A stretch of 64,000 nt of DNA, from positions 2,723,001 through 2,787,000 of the forward strand of contig NZ_CP070502.1 in NCBI RefSeq assembly GCF_018309085.1. The letters run 5' to 3'. The notes beneath the pieces are model-generated. The model worked only from the letters and a program-made list of their open reading frames with translations, was not told the origin of the DNA and made no database searches. Positions 54,917 through 63,345 of this stretch are shown here, in pieces. Every line of letters starts with the position of its first letter. Position 1 is the first letter of the stretch. Position numbers and translations under genes: made by a program. The DNA is from Sporosarcina sp. Marseille-Q4063. GTDB lineage: Bacteria; Bacillota; Bacilli; Bacillales_A; Planococcaceae.

Positions 54917-56041
54917 ATGACAAAAACACTAACAGAGACATTGACAAAAGCACCATTTAAGGCGGATCATGTAGGAAGCTTACTACGACCGGAAAGTTTA
55001 CACAATGCACGGAAAAAGTTTCAAGAGGGCGATATTACAGCCGAACAACTGCGTGAAGTAGAAACTAGAGAAATTAAACGAGTTGTCGATAAGCAGATTG
55101 AAATCGGATTAGAATTAGTAACCGACGGAGAATTTAGACGTCGATTTTGGCATACGGATTTTCTAGAGCATTTAAATGGCGTGGAAGGATATGTACCCGA
55201 AGTAGGATACATTTTTAACGGCGACGAAGAAACAGAAAGATATAATATCCGTAACACTGGGAAGATTTCATTCAATCCGGAACATCCACATATTAAAGAT
55301 TTTATTGAATTCAATGAAATCGTTGCTGGACGTGCTGTCGCCAAACAAACAATTCCAAGCCCGAACCAATTATTTAATATCGGAATTAGAGACGAAAACA
55401 TCTATCCGGATATTGAAGAATATGCAAAAGACGTTATTCAAACTTACCGTGATGCTTTCAAAGCATTCTATGATGCGGGTGTCCGTTATTTACAACTTGA
55501 TGATGTATATATTGCAGGGCTTTCCTCACCAGATATTCCTTGGAATGATGGCGAATTCTCGAGAGAATATTTAATCGATTTGGCTCTTCGTGTAGCAAAC
55601 GGCGTATTGGAAGGTAAACCGGAAGATCTAGTCGTTTCAACACATTTATGCCGCGGCAACTACCGCTCTAATTGGGCATTTGAAGGTAGCTATGACCTAA
55701 TTGCTCCGACGCTGCTTGCAAAAGAAAATGTGGACGGTTTCTTCTTGGAATATGACGATGAACGTTCAGGGGACTTTAAACCACTAAAGCATATTCCAAA
55801 TGGCGGTGCACAAGTTGTGCTTGGTGTTGTGACTTCGAAAAATGGAGAACTAGAGGACAAAGAACTTATCAAATCCAGAATTGAAGAAGCGTCCAAATAC
55901 GTTCCACTTGAACAACTATGTTTAAGCCCGCAATGCGGCTTTGCTTCAACACATCACGGAAATAACCTAACAGAAGAGCAACAATGGGAAAAGTTGAAAT
56001 TCATTGTTGACATTTCGAAGGAAATTTGGAAAAAAGATTAA
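54917..56041 (+). CDS. MetE-like methyltransferase (YxjG/YxjH family)
   Basis: A 374-residue protein corresponding to the catalytic C-terminal half of cobalamin-independent methionine synthase. HADHVGSLLRP-like start (FKADHVGSLLRP), QLDDVYIAG, STHLCRGNY and LSPQCGFAST carry the zinc/thiol ligands. In Bacillus the paralogues YxjG and YxjH have this length and an S box, as here. It probably methylates homocysteine or a related thiol. AAGGAATGG precedes ATG 54917. Confidence 0.9.
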   Translation: MTKTLTETLTKAPFKADHVGSLLRPESLHNARKKFQEGDITAEQLREVETREIKRVVDKQIEIGLELVTDGEFRRRFWHTDFLEHLNGVEGYVPEVGYIFNGDEETERYNIRNTGKISFNPEHPHIKDFIEFNEIVAGRAVAKQTIPSPNQLFNIGIRDENIYPDIEEYAKDVIQTYRDAFKAFYDAGVRYLQLDDVYIAGLSSPDIPWNDGEFSREYLIDLALRVANGVLEGKPEDLVVSTHLCRGNYRSNWAFEGSYDLIAPTLLAKENVDGFFLEYDDERSGDFKPLKHIPNGGAQVVLGVVTSKNGELEDKELIKSRIEEASKYVPLEQLCLSPQCGFASTHHGNNLTEEQQWEKLKFIVDISKEIWKKD

Positions 56042-56070
56042 CGGTTAATCAATCATAATATTTTAAAGTG

Positions 56071-56110
56071 AAAGCACACCCATGTCTCGTAAATGTGGTG
56101 TGCTTTTTTT
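56071..56110 (+). terminator. Terminator of the MetE-like gene
   Basis: AAAGCACACC with GGTGTGCTTT and T7. Confidence 0.85.
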
Positions 56111-56174
56111 GTGCGTGCTTATGAAACTATAAAAATATGTACTGTGGATAACTTCTAACATAGAGATTTAACAT

Positions 56175-56310
56175 CTAGCTCCAGGCGCCAGCCCCTCGGG
56201 TCATAAGCAATCCAGCAGAGAAGAATTAACTGCATTCTTCTTGGGCAAAGGCCGCCACGTCGCTGGATTGCTTATGCCTGTCGGGGCTAAACGGGCGCCT
56301 TACGCTTTTG
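56175..56310. repeat. GC-rich dispersed repeat with a ~35-bp imperfect stem
   Basis: GGCGCCAGCCCC...CATAAGCAATCCAGC at the left mirrors GCTGGATTGCTTATG...GGGGCT...GGCGCC at the right, so the element folds into one long hairpin. It lies alone in the 380-base gap before the aromatic cassette and resembles known Bacillaceae interspersed repeats. Confidence 0.65.
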
Positions 56311-56422
56311 TTATTAAAAAGGAATAAAGACCAGGGACAAGTGAATAGACTTCTAGAAGAATCATAATAAAAGAAATAAAATTCACAGCAATAGACTATA
56401 ACACTAGTTGGAGGAGATGTAG

Positions 56423-56881
56423 ATGGATAGTAAAGAATTAAGAAACTGCTTCGGACACTTTGCGACAGGTGTAACAGTCGTCACATGTGAGACAGATGGT
56501 GGAAAACACGGATTTACAGCGAATTCATTTACTTCAGTATCATTGGATCCACCGTTACTGCTCGTATCTGTAGATCGAAAAACGAAGGCATTTCAGTTTT
56601 TGAAAAATAATCATTTCACAATAAATATTTTAAAAGAGACGCAGCGAGATACCGCGATGCATTTCGCCGGTAGACCGCAGGATATTGAACCTTTTGGCTG
56701 GGAACGGGGAACGCACTGCCACCGCTTAAAAGATTCCCTCGCGTATTTGGAATGCGAGCCATGGGCCGAATATGACGGCGGGGACCATGTTTTATACATC
56801 GGAAAAGTGATCAGCTTTAATTATTCTGAAGGAAAGCCATTAAGTTACTACAAAGGTAAATTTACATCGATTACTACATGA
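56423..56881 (+). CDS. Flavin reductase of a two-component monooxygenase
   Basis: A 152-residue HpaC/flavin reductase family protein: FATGVTVVTCE, FTANSFTSVSLDPPLLLVSVD and FTINILKETQ are the FMN/FAD-binding blocks. It supplies reduced flavin, most likely to the oxygenase encoded 140 bases downstream. GGAGGAG precedes ATG 56423. Confidence 0.9.
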   Translation: MDSKELRNCFGHFATGVTVVTCETDGGKHGFTANSFTSVSLDPPLLLVSVDRKTKAFQFLKNNHFTINILKETQRDTAMHFAGRPQDIEPFGWERGTHCHRLKDSLAYLECEPWAEYDGGDHVLYIGKVISFNYSEGKPLSYYKGKFTSITT

Positions 56882-57024
56882 CGAACTAGATATTTATGAA
56901 TAATACTAGGGGCGCCTAAATACAATGGATTATGGACAACTCTTCATTTCATTCTGAGGCCGAGAAGGAATGAGGTATTGAACCGTTTGGCATGAACCAT
57001 GCAATTAAAAGGAGGAAAGCAATA

Positions 57025-58572
57025 ATGAAAGTAGATGAAGAAAAAAAGACAACGATTCCATTGACTGGACAAGAGTACTTGGAAAGTCTGAAAGATGGAA
57101 GAGAAATTTGGCTGCATGGTGAGAAAGTGAAAGACGTCACGACTCACCCGGCTTTTCGAAATGCAGCTCGTTCAATCGCCAGGCTCTATGATGCACTACA
57201 TGATGAAAAAACGAAAGATGTTCTGACAACAGCGACGGACACAGGAAACGGCGGTTTCACGCAAAAGTACTTCAGAGTGGACAAGAATTCCAAAGAACTC
57301 CTGGAATCCAGAGACGCCATTGCCGGGTGGGCGAAGCTAACATTTGGTCAAATGGGAAGATCTCCGGATTATAAGGCAGCATTTCTTGGTACGCTCGGAG
57401 CGGATCCAGACTACTACGGAAAATACGCGGATAACGCACGACGATGGTATAAGGAAGCGCAAGAACGGAATTGGTACTTCAACCATGCGATCATCAATCC
57501 ACCCGTGGATCGACATACACCGCTTGAAGCTGTCAAAGATATCTTCATTCGAACAGAAGGTGAAACGGATGAAGGCATTATCGTCAGCGGCGCAAAAATG
57601 GTTGCTACGGGCTCCGCTTTAACAAACTACAACTTCGTGGCACATTACGGTGCAGCGCCAATTACGGATGAAAATTATGCATTAGTATTTATTGCGTCGA
57701 TGGATACACCAGGCGTGAAGTTGATTAGCAGAACGTCTTATGAAATGACAGCAGCCGTAATGGGAAGTCCATTCGACTATCCACTCAGCAGCCGCTTCGA
57801 TGAAAATGATTCCGTTCTTGTTTTTGATAAAGCCGTGATTCCGTGGGAGAATGTCATCATTTACAAAGACATCGAAAAAGCGAATAACTTTTTCGCGGAA
57901 AGCGGGTTCCTTAACCGGTTCACATTCCACGGTGTAACTAGACTCGCAGTGAAGCTCGATTTTGTTTCAGGTTTATTATTGAAAGCTGTAAAAATGAATG
58001 GGACAGACCAATTCCGCGGCGTTCAAGTGAACGTGGGCGAGGTTATTGCGTGGAAAAACATGTTTTGGGCATTAAGCGATGCGATGGCATTGAATCCGGA
58101 CGAAGGACGAAACGGCACAGTCTTGCCCAATTTGAATTATGGACTCTCTTATCGGATGTTCATGTCCGAAGGATGGCCGAAGGTAAAAGAAATTATCGAG
58201 AATGTGGTCGCTGGCAGTCTAATCGCGCAGCCATCAAGTGCAAAAGACTTTAAAAATCCGGAGTTGAGACCGTATTTAGATAAATTATATAGAGGATCAT
58301 ACGGCGTTAAAGCGGAAGAAAAAATCAAGCTCATCAAATTACTATGGGATGTCATTGGAACTGAGTACGGCGGCAGGCATGAATTATACGAACGCAATTA
58401 CTCCGGGAACCATGAAAATATCCGACTCGAAAACCTGGTAGTTGCCAATATGAGTGGACAGGCGGACCAATTCGAGAAGTTTGCGGAGGAATGCATGAAT
58501 GATTACAACTTAGACGGTTGGACAAACGATACATGGATTAATCCGGACGATGTAAGCTACTTTAAAAAATGA
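57025..58572 (+). CDS. HpaB/TftD-like FADH2-dependent aromatic monooxygenase
   Basis: A 515-residue oxygenase of the 4-hydroxyphenylacetate 3-monooxygenase/chlorophenol monooxygenase family (DTGNGGFTQKYF, HAIINPPVDRH, GAKMVATGSALTNYNFV, SRFDENDSVLVFD, and EYGGRHELYERNYSG). It hydroxylates a phenol with reduced flavin and oxygen. A ring-cleaving dioxygenase gene follows, so the product should be a catechol or hydroxyquinol. AAAGGAGGAA precedes ATG 57025; the frame extends 11 codons upstream without use. Confidence 0.9.
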   Translation: MKVDEEKKTTIPLTGQEYLESLKDGREIWLHGEKVKDVTTHPAFRNAARSIARLYDALHDEKTKDVLTTATDTGNGGFTQKYFRVDKNSKELLESRDAIAGWAKLTFGQMGRSPDYKAAFLGTLGADPDYYGKYADNARRWYKEAQERNWYFNHAIINPPVDRHTPLEAVKDIFIRTEGETDEGIIVSGAKMVATGSALTNYNFVAHYGAAPITDENYALVFIASMDTPGVKLISRTSYEMTAAVMGSPFDYPLSSRFDENDSVLVFDKAVIPWENVIIYKDIEKANNFFAESGFLNRFTFHGVTRLAVKLDFVSGLLLKAVKMNGTDQFRGVQVNVGEVIAWKNMFWALSDAMALNPDEGRNGTVLPNLNYGLSYRMFMSEGWPKVKEIIENVVAGSLIAQPSSAKDFKNPELRPYLDKLYRGSYGVKAEEKIKLIKLLWDVIGTEYGGRHELYERNYSGNHENIRLENLVVANMSGQADQFEKFAEECMNDYNLDGWTNDTWINPDDVSYFKK

Positions 58573-58605
58573 ATAGTAAAGTCTTTTTGGATAGGGTGAA
58601 TGGAA

Positions 58606-59301
58606 ATGAGTGATGGGTTAGCTTATTTCAAAAATATATACGATGTTGTTCCAGATTGGGTGCAGAAAATGCATGATTATCATGCTGATGCGCTGAGTCA
58701 CTACACAGCATTACGCAGCGACATTATGAAAGACGGTAGTTTGTCGACGAAAGAAAAGGATCTTCTTCTCGTCGGCATGAACGCGGCTAGACTGTATGAA
58801 CGCAGCATGGTTTATCATACAAAAAGTGCGATGAATCAAGGTGCGACGATTCCTGAACTCGTCGAATATCTACTTATTCCGTATGTGTATAACGGCGAGG
58901 AAGCCCTGAAAATAGCTTTTAAGTCATTGGAGTGCGCACTCTCTTTTGAGGACGGGGCAGTTACGGAAGATGGTTCATTAGAAGAGATTCTAATAAGAAT
59001 GATTCAATTAATGAGAAATGAAGACACGAGTTTCATTGAGAAGTTGCTAGAATCTGTCCGCGCTGGTGATCCAATGTTTGTGGAAAATTTATTTAAAGAA
59101 GGCATTGTTTCATCAAAACTAAAGTACATTTTGATGGCAGGCATTTACACAGTCGAACTTCAAGGCGGGGCTGCTGGAAAGTGGATTGATGCGGGTCGCG
59201 AAATCGGCGTTTCGGAAGAAGAGTTGGTTGAAATGGGTTTGATCAGTATGTTAACAGCGGGAATTCCAGCTTGGTTTGAAACGAGCGATTCCCTGCTGTA
59301 A
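58606..59301 (+). CDS. Carboxymuconolactone decarboxylase-family protein
   Basis: A 231-residue helical protein with two CMD/AhpD-like halves (LSTKEKDLLLVGMNAARLYERSMVYHTKSAMNQGAT and LKYILMAGIYTVELQGGAAGKWIDAGREIGVSEEEL). The second half lacks the CxxC of AhpD peroxidases. CMD proteins act in aromatic ring-cleavage pathways or as redox helpers; here it sits between the monooxygenase and the dioxygenase. ATG 58606 fits GGATAGGGTG better than ATG 58600. Confidence 0.78.
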   Translation: MSDGLAYFKNIYDVVPDWVQKMHDYHADALSHYTALRSDIMKDGSLSTKEKDLLLVGMNAARLYERSMVYHTKSAMNQGATIPELVEYLLIPYVYNGEEALKIAFKSLECALSFEDGAVTEDGSLEEILIRMIQLMRNEDTSFIEKLLESVRAGDPMFVENLFKEGIVSSKLKYILMAGIYTVELQGGAAGKWIDAGREIGVSEEELVEMGLISMLTAGIPAWFETSDSLL

Positions 59302-59342
59302 ACGGCTAAAAACGTAAAATCTTAACTAGGGGGCATGAAGCG

Positions 59343-60134
59343 ATGAATCAAAAAGTGGTTGATGTTTATAATGGCATGGTAACAAAGTTTAAAGAGTTAA
59401 TAAGCGAACATGAACTGGACCATAACGATTACGAGACATTCGTTGGTTGGCTTAACAAGCTTGGCCAAGCAGGTGAAGTTCCGCTTTTCATGGATGTTTT
59501 TTTCGAAACGCATGCACTTCAAGAAATGTATAAAAATGTAAAAGGAACAGAACCCACAATTCTTGGACCGTATTACTTGGAAGATGCGACAAAACTAACT
59601 GCACCTTATGTTCTCCCGATGCGCGCAGATGAGCCAGGCGACGTCCTGTTCTTTAGCGGAACAATTAAGGATGTAGATGGAAACCCGCTAGCCAATACGG
59701 TAGTTGACATGTGGCAAGCAGACGCGAGCGGAGAATATTCCGGTTTTGCGGATGGCATTCCAACTGAAAATTTGCGCGGTATTTTCCAAACAGACGCAGA
59801 TGGAAACTTTGAAGTGCAAACAGTCATTCCTGGAGATTACTCAATTCCAACAAATGGACCAACTGGTCAATTTTTAGAGTGGATCGATTCCCACCCAACT
59901 CGACCGGCTCACTTACATTTCTTATTTAAACCTAAAAATGGCGATACGCTTATTTCGCAAGTATTCTTTGAAGGAAATAAATACTTGGACAGTGACGTCG
60001 CAAAAGGCGTCCGAGGCACACTCATCACAAAACTCACAAAACACGACGGCGCCGAAAAAGGATTGGATAAAGACTTCTATAAAGCGCATCTAGATTTCGC
60101 TTTACGACTGCAAGATCAGCCGGTTTTTAGTTAA
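59343..60134 (+). CDS. Intradiol ring-cleavage dioxygenase (catechol/hydroxyquinol 1,2-type)
   Basis: A 263-residue non-haem Fe(III) dioxygenase. Ligands are Tyr132, Tyr166, His190 and His192, with the same spacing (34, 24, 2) as in catechol 1,2-dioxygenase except two residues fewer in the first gap. The N-terminal helical dimer domain (1-70) is of the short Gram-positive/hydroxyquinol type. It opens the ring between two hydroxyls to a muconate or maleylacetate. TAGGGGG precedes ATG 59343. Confidence 0.92.
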   Translation: MNQKVVDVYNGMVTKFKELISEHELDHNDYETFVGWLNKLGQAGEVPLFMDVFFETHALQEMYKNVKGTEPTILGPYYLEDATKLTAPYVLPMRADEPGDVLFFSGTIKDVDGNPLANTVVDMWQADASGEYSGFADGIPTENLRGIFQTDADGNFEVQTVIPGDYSIPTNGPTGQFLEWIDSHPTRPAHLHFLFKPKNGDTLISQVFFEGNKYLDSDVAKGVRGTLITKLTKHDGAEKGLDKDFYKAHLDFALRLQDQPVFS

Positions 60135-60144
60135 TAAAAAATGA

Positions 60145-60187
60145 GAGTAGAGAGGGATTTAAATATTCCTTTCTACTTTTTTTGTGT
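60145..60187 (+). terminator. Terminator of the aromatic cassette
   Basis: GTAGAGAGGGA pairs imperfectly with TTCCTTTCTAC, followed by T7. Confidence 0.65.
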
Positions 60188-60214
60188 ATTTAGAGTGAGT
60201 CAAAGGTCACGACT

Positions 60215-60328
60215 TGCAAGCAAAGCGATTTGAATGCAAGCAAACGTATACTGAGTGCAACCAAACTACTCAATACTGCAAGCAAACAGAGGTCGAGTGC
60301 AAGCAAAACCAACTGAAGTGCAAGCAAT
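60215..60328. repeat. Six-copy 21-bp periodic repeat TGCAAGCAAA
   Basis: Units start at 60215, 60235, 60256, 60277, 60298 and 60319 (spacing 20, 21, 21, 21, 21). The ten bases TGCAAGCAAA, often preceded by GAG, are kept while the other eleven vary. The array occupies the gap between two convergent units. Confidence 0.9.
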
Positions 60329-60347
60329 CCTAACACGCAAAGTAAAA

Positions 60348-60393
60348 CAAAAAAACCGAGTACCTGAATAATAACTCATTCAAGCACCCGGTA
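60348..60393 (-). terminator. Terminator of the osmoprotectant operon
   Basis: On the minus strand ACCGGGTGCTTGAA pairs with TTCAGGTACTCGGT (G-T pairs) and is followed by T7. Confidence 0.8.
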
Positions 60394-60404
60394 TAATTAC
60401 CATC

Positions 60405-61295
60405 TTATTTCTTCTCGATTAATCCCGCTTCAACAAGAAACTCTTCCGCTACGCGTTCGACCATCATGCCGTCATTATCAACTTTACCGTTCATAATTTG
60501 CATAGTTTCCTCATCGATTTTCCCTTCAAGAAGATTTAAGACTTCTTCAAGTTCAGGATATCTTTCAAGCGTTTCTTTTCGGACAAGCGGTAGCGCATGG
60601 TACGGCGGGAAATAAGATTTATCATCTTCCAACACGCGTAAATCATACACTTGCAGTTGTCCGTCCGTCGTGTAGGAGTTAATCACGTCGACTTCACCCG
60701 CGCTGATAGAGCGGTACATCATGCCGTGGTCCATCCCTTTGACGTTTTTGAAATCAAGATTATATTCTTTTTGAAAACCCGGTAAGCCGTCCGGTCGGTC
60801 AATAAATTCAAACACCGCGCCCAAAGTGAAGTCCCCTGAGTACGCTGCGAATTCACTAAAAGTGTGAATATCAAGATCTTCCGCAATCGATTCATCAAGA
60901 GCGAGCGTGTACGTATTGTTAAAGCCAAACGTGTTAAACGCGACAATGCCGTCGCCATCAACGAGTTCTTTCGTCATTGCAAGCGTTTCTTCAGCTGTTC
61001 CTGGATCTTTATGATAATACGTCACAACAATCGTTCCTGTGTAATCAGGAATGACGTCAATATGCCCGTTAGTCATAGCGTTCCAGACAACCGACGATCC
61101 ACCTAGATTTTCTTTATAAAGGACTTCAATGTCCGTTTTATGTTCGATTAATTGCCCCATTACATGCGACAAAATAATACTTTCCGTATTGTTCCGAGAG
61201 CCGAGTCTGAGCGAATCTTTTTCGATAAAGATACAGCCCGATAACATACTTACCACTAGAGCAGTTAATGCTGCGAGTATCAGTTTCTTTTTCAT
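60405..61295 (-). CDS. Osmoprotectant ABC transporter substrate-binding lipoprotein (OpuCC/OsmF-like)
   Basis: A 296-residue QAT-family binding protein with lipobox LSGC (Cys22) and the domain starting LRLGSRNNTESIILSHVM. It should bind glycine betaine, choline or a related compound outside the membrane. ATG 61295 follows the permease stop by two bases; AAGGA lies 13 bases upstream, inside the permease end, so translation is probably coupled. Confidence 0.9.
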   Translation of the reverse strand: MKKKLILAALTALVVSMLSGCIFIEKDSLRLGSRNNTESIILSHVMGQLIEHKTDIEVLYKENLGGSSVVWNAMTNGHIDVIPDYTGTIVVTYYHKDPGTAEETLAMTKELVDGDGIVAFNTFGFNNTYTLALDESIAEDLDIHTFSEFAAYSGDFTLGAVFEFIDRPDGLPGFQKEYNLDFKNVKGMDHGMMYRSISAGEVDVINSYTTDGQLQVYDLRVLEDDKSYFPPYHALPLVRKETLERYPELEEVLNLLEGKIDEETMQIMNGKVDNDGMMVERVAEEFLVEAGLIEKK

Positions 61296-61297
61296 GA

Positions 61298-61951
61298 TTA
61301 CTTCAATCCTTCCGGCGTTGTCCAACGTTCAACTGCACTAAAGAACGTTTCAAGGATAAGCGCAAGAAGTGCAGCAGGGATAGCTCCTAGTAAAATCAAT
61401 CCATCAATGCCTCGTGTAATTCCAAGGAAAATGAAATCCCCAAGTCCGCCAGCACCGATAAATGCTGCAAGCGTCGCGTTTCCGACGTTAATAACAGCCG
61501 CTGTACGAATTCCGGCCATGATGACTGGAACCGCCAAAGGCAATTCGACTTTAAACAAAATTTGCATGCTCGTCATGCCCATCCCTCGTGCCGCCTCAAT
61601 CGTTGCAGGATCGACATCTTTAATGCCTGTATACGTATTTCGCATAATTGGAAGCAATGAGTAAAGGAATAACGCGGCAATCGCTGTTTTTACACCAATT
61701 CCAAAAATAGGAATCATAAATCCGAGCAACGCCAAACTTGGCACTGTTTGTAAAATACCAGTTCCGCCGAGGACAATTGTTTTAAGCTGAGGGACACGCG
61801 TCACGACAATTCCGAGTGTAACAGCGAGCGTAGTGGCGATTAGCATCGAAAAGAATACGAGTTGAATATGAACTGAGGTAGCGCTTAGCACTTCACCCCA
61901 ACGTAATTCAGTTTGTTCAACGAGTTGTTGCCATATATTTAAATTATTCAT
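61298..61951 (-). CDS. Osmoprotectant ABC transporter permease
   Basis: A 217-residue permease of the OpuCB/ProW type with five or six helices and the ABC-contact loop EAARGMGMTSMQILFKVELPLAVP near residue 125. It overlaps the ATPase gene by eight bases. OpuC systems carry two permease genes, whereas here only one is present, so the channel is probably a homodimer. Confidence 0.92.
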   Translation of the reverse strand: MNNLNIWQQLVEQTELRWGEVLSATSVHIQLVFFSMLIATTLAVTLGIVVTRVPQLKTIVLGGTGILQTVPSLALLGFMIPIFGIGVKTAIAALFLYSLLPIMRNTYTGIKDVDPATIEAARGMGMTSMQILFKVELPLAVPVIMAGIRTAAVINVGNATLAAFIGAGGLGDFIFLGITRGIDGLILLGAIPAALLALILETFFSAVERWTTPEGLK

Positions 61952-63080
61952 TTATATCTTCCTCCGTTTCCGTCCACGGGCTGGACATGGCAGAGAGCAA
62001 GGAGCCGCGTGTGACAAGTCCTACGATTTTGCGATTACTATCGACAACAGGAATCATTCCATGTGGCGCATCGTCAATCATAATAATGGCATCTTTCGCT
62101 GTGTCCGAGTCAAGTAAAACGGGATCCGCAGGGAGCATGATTTCATCAACTGTTTTGATGTTATTGAAATCTTTGATTAAATCATAAGCAGATACAATTC
62201 CGAGTATCTTCTTATCATCATCCGCGATGACGAGATGCGTGATTTTCCGTTGGCGGATAAGCGATATAGCTCTTTCCGGAGAACGATGTGGAAGAGAAGT
62301 AACAATTGATTCTGACATAATTTCAGTAACCGGCATAAGTTCTGGATTTTGGATAATACGATGCTTCCCGATAAAATCCTCAACAAAGCCGTGAGCAGGT
62401 TCTTGTAGTATTTTTTCTGGAGTGTCTAACTGAAGTAAACTGCCATCTTTCATAATCGCTATACGGTCGCCCATTTTTAGTGCTTCATCCATGTCATGCG
62501 TAACAAACACAATCGTCTTTTTCAACTTTTTGTGTAAAGTAATCAATTCGGCTTGTAATTGTTCCCGTGTAAGTGGATCGAGCGCGCTAAAAGGTTCATC
62601 CATCAGAATAATATCTGGATCAGCTGCAAGTGCTCTCGCAATCCCGACACGTTGCTGTTGCCCACCCGAAAGTTCCTTCGGATAACGGGTTGCATGAATT
62701 TCAGGATCCAACCCGACCAATTCTAATAGTTCGGTAGTTCGTGATTTAATATCTTTTTCATTCCAGCCTTTAAGTTGGGGAACAACTGCGATGTTTTTCT
62801 CAATCGTATAATGAGGAAAAAGCCCGACTTGCTGAATGACATAGCCGATATTTCGGCGGAGTTCGGCAGCGTCGTATGACTTGACGTCTTTGCCGTTAAT
62901 GGAGATTGTGCCGCTTGTGTGGGGGATAATGCGGTTAATCATTTTCATTGTTGTTGATTTTCCTGAACCACTTGGACCGATAAGAACAAGTAATTCACCT
63001 TCATGGATTTCAAATTCGACAGATTTTACTGCTTGAAATCCACCGTCGTACGTTTTTGTGACATTTTCAAACTTAATCAT
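61944..63080 (-). CDS. Osmoprotectant ABC transporter ATPase with CBS domains
   Basis: A 378-residue ATPase of the OpuCA/ProV type: Walker A GPSGSGKST, signature LSGGQQQRV, Walker B IILMDEP, then two CBS domains (about 255-310 and 315-365) that in this family sense ionic strength or nucleotides. AGGAGGT precedes ATG 63080. First gene of the three-gene operon. Confidence 0.93.
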   Translation of the reverse strand: MIKFENVTKTYDGGFQAVKSVEFEIHEGELLVLIGPSGSGKSTTMKMINRIIPHTSGTISINGKDVKSYDAAELRRNIGYVIQQVGLFPHYTIEKNIAVVPQLKGWNEKDIKSRTTELLELVGLDPEIHATRYPKELSGGQQQRVGIARALAADPDIILMDEPFSALDPLTREQLQAELITLHKKLKKTIVFVTHDMDEALKMGDRIAIMKDGSLLQLDTPEKILQEPAHGFVEDFIGKHRIIQNPELMPVTEIMSESIVTSLPHRSPERAISLIRQRKITHLVIADDDKKILGIVSAYDLIKDFNNIKTVDEIMLPADPVLLDSDTAKDAIIMIDDAPHGMIPVVDSNRKIVGLVTRGSLLSAMSSPWTETEEDINE

Positions 63081-63345
63081 AGGTACCTCCTGTATTTTTT
63101 AAAAAGCCCTGTATTTCCGAGATGAACCTAACCAAATCGAAGGGGGGCATGGTGACATATTCTATCCCAAAAGGCTATAGGAATCATGTCGCATTCATAT
63201 AGTGTAACACATTCAACTGGATTTTGCATGAGTCGGAATTGGAATAATTCGAAGATTGGGTGAGAAGTCAAGTGGAATTATGCATCTAATTGCGTCTAGT
63301 ACACATTTTTCGTTATAGTGTAAATAAGTAAAGGAAGTGACGGCA

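Noticed and set aside
60215..60328. 21-base array as coding repeat (seven-residue period)
   Set aside because: Neither strand has a long enough open frame with a ribosome site across the array, and it lies between two terminators.
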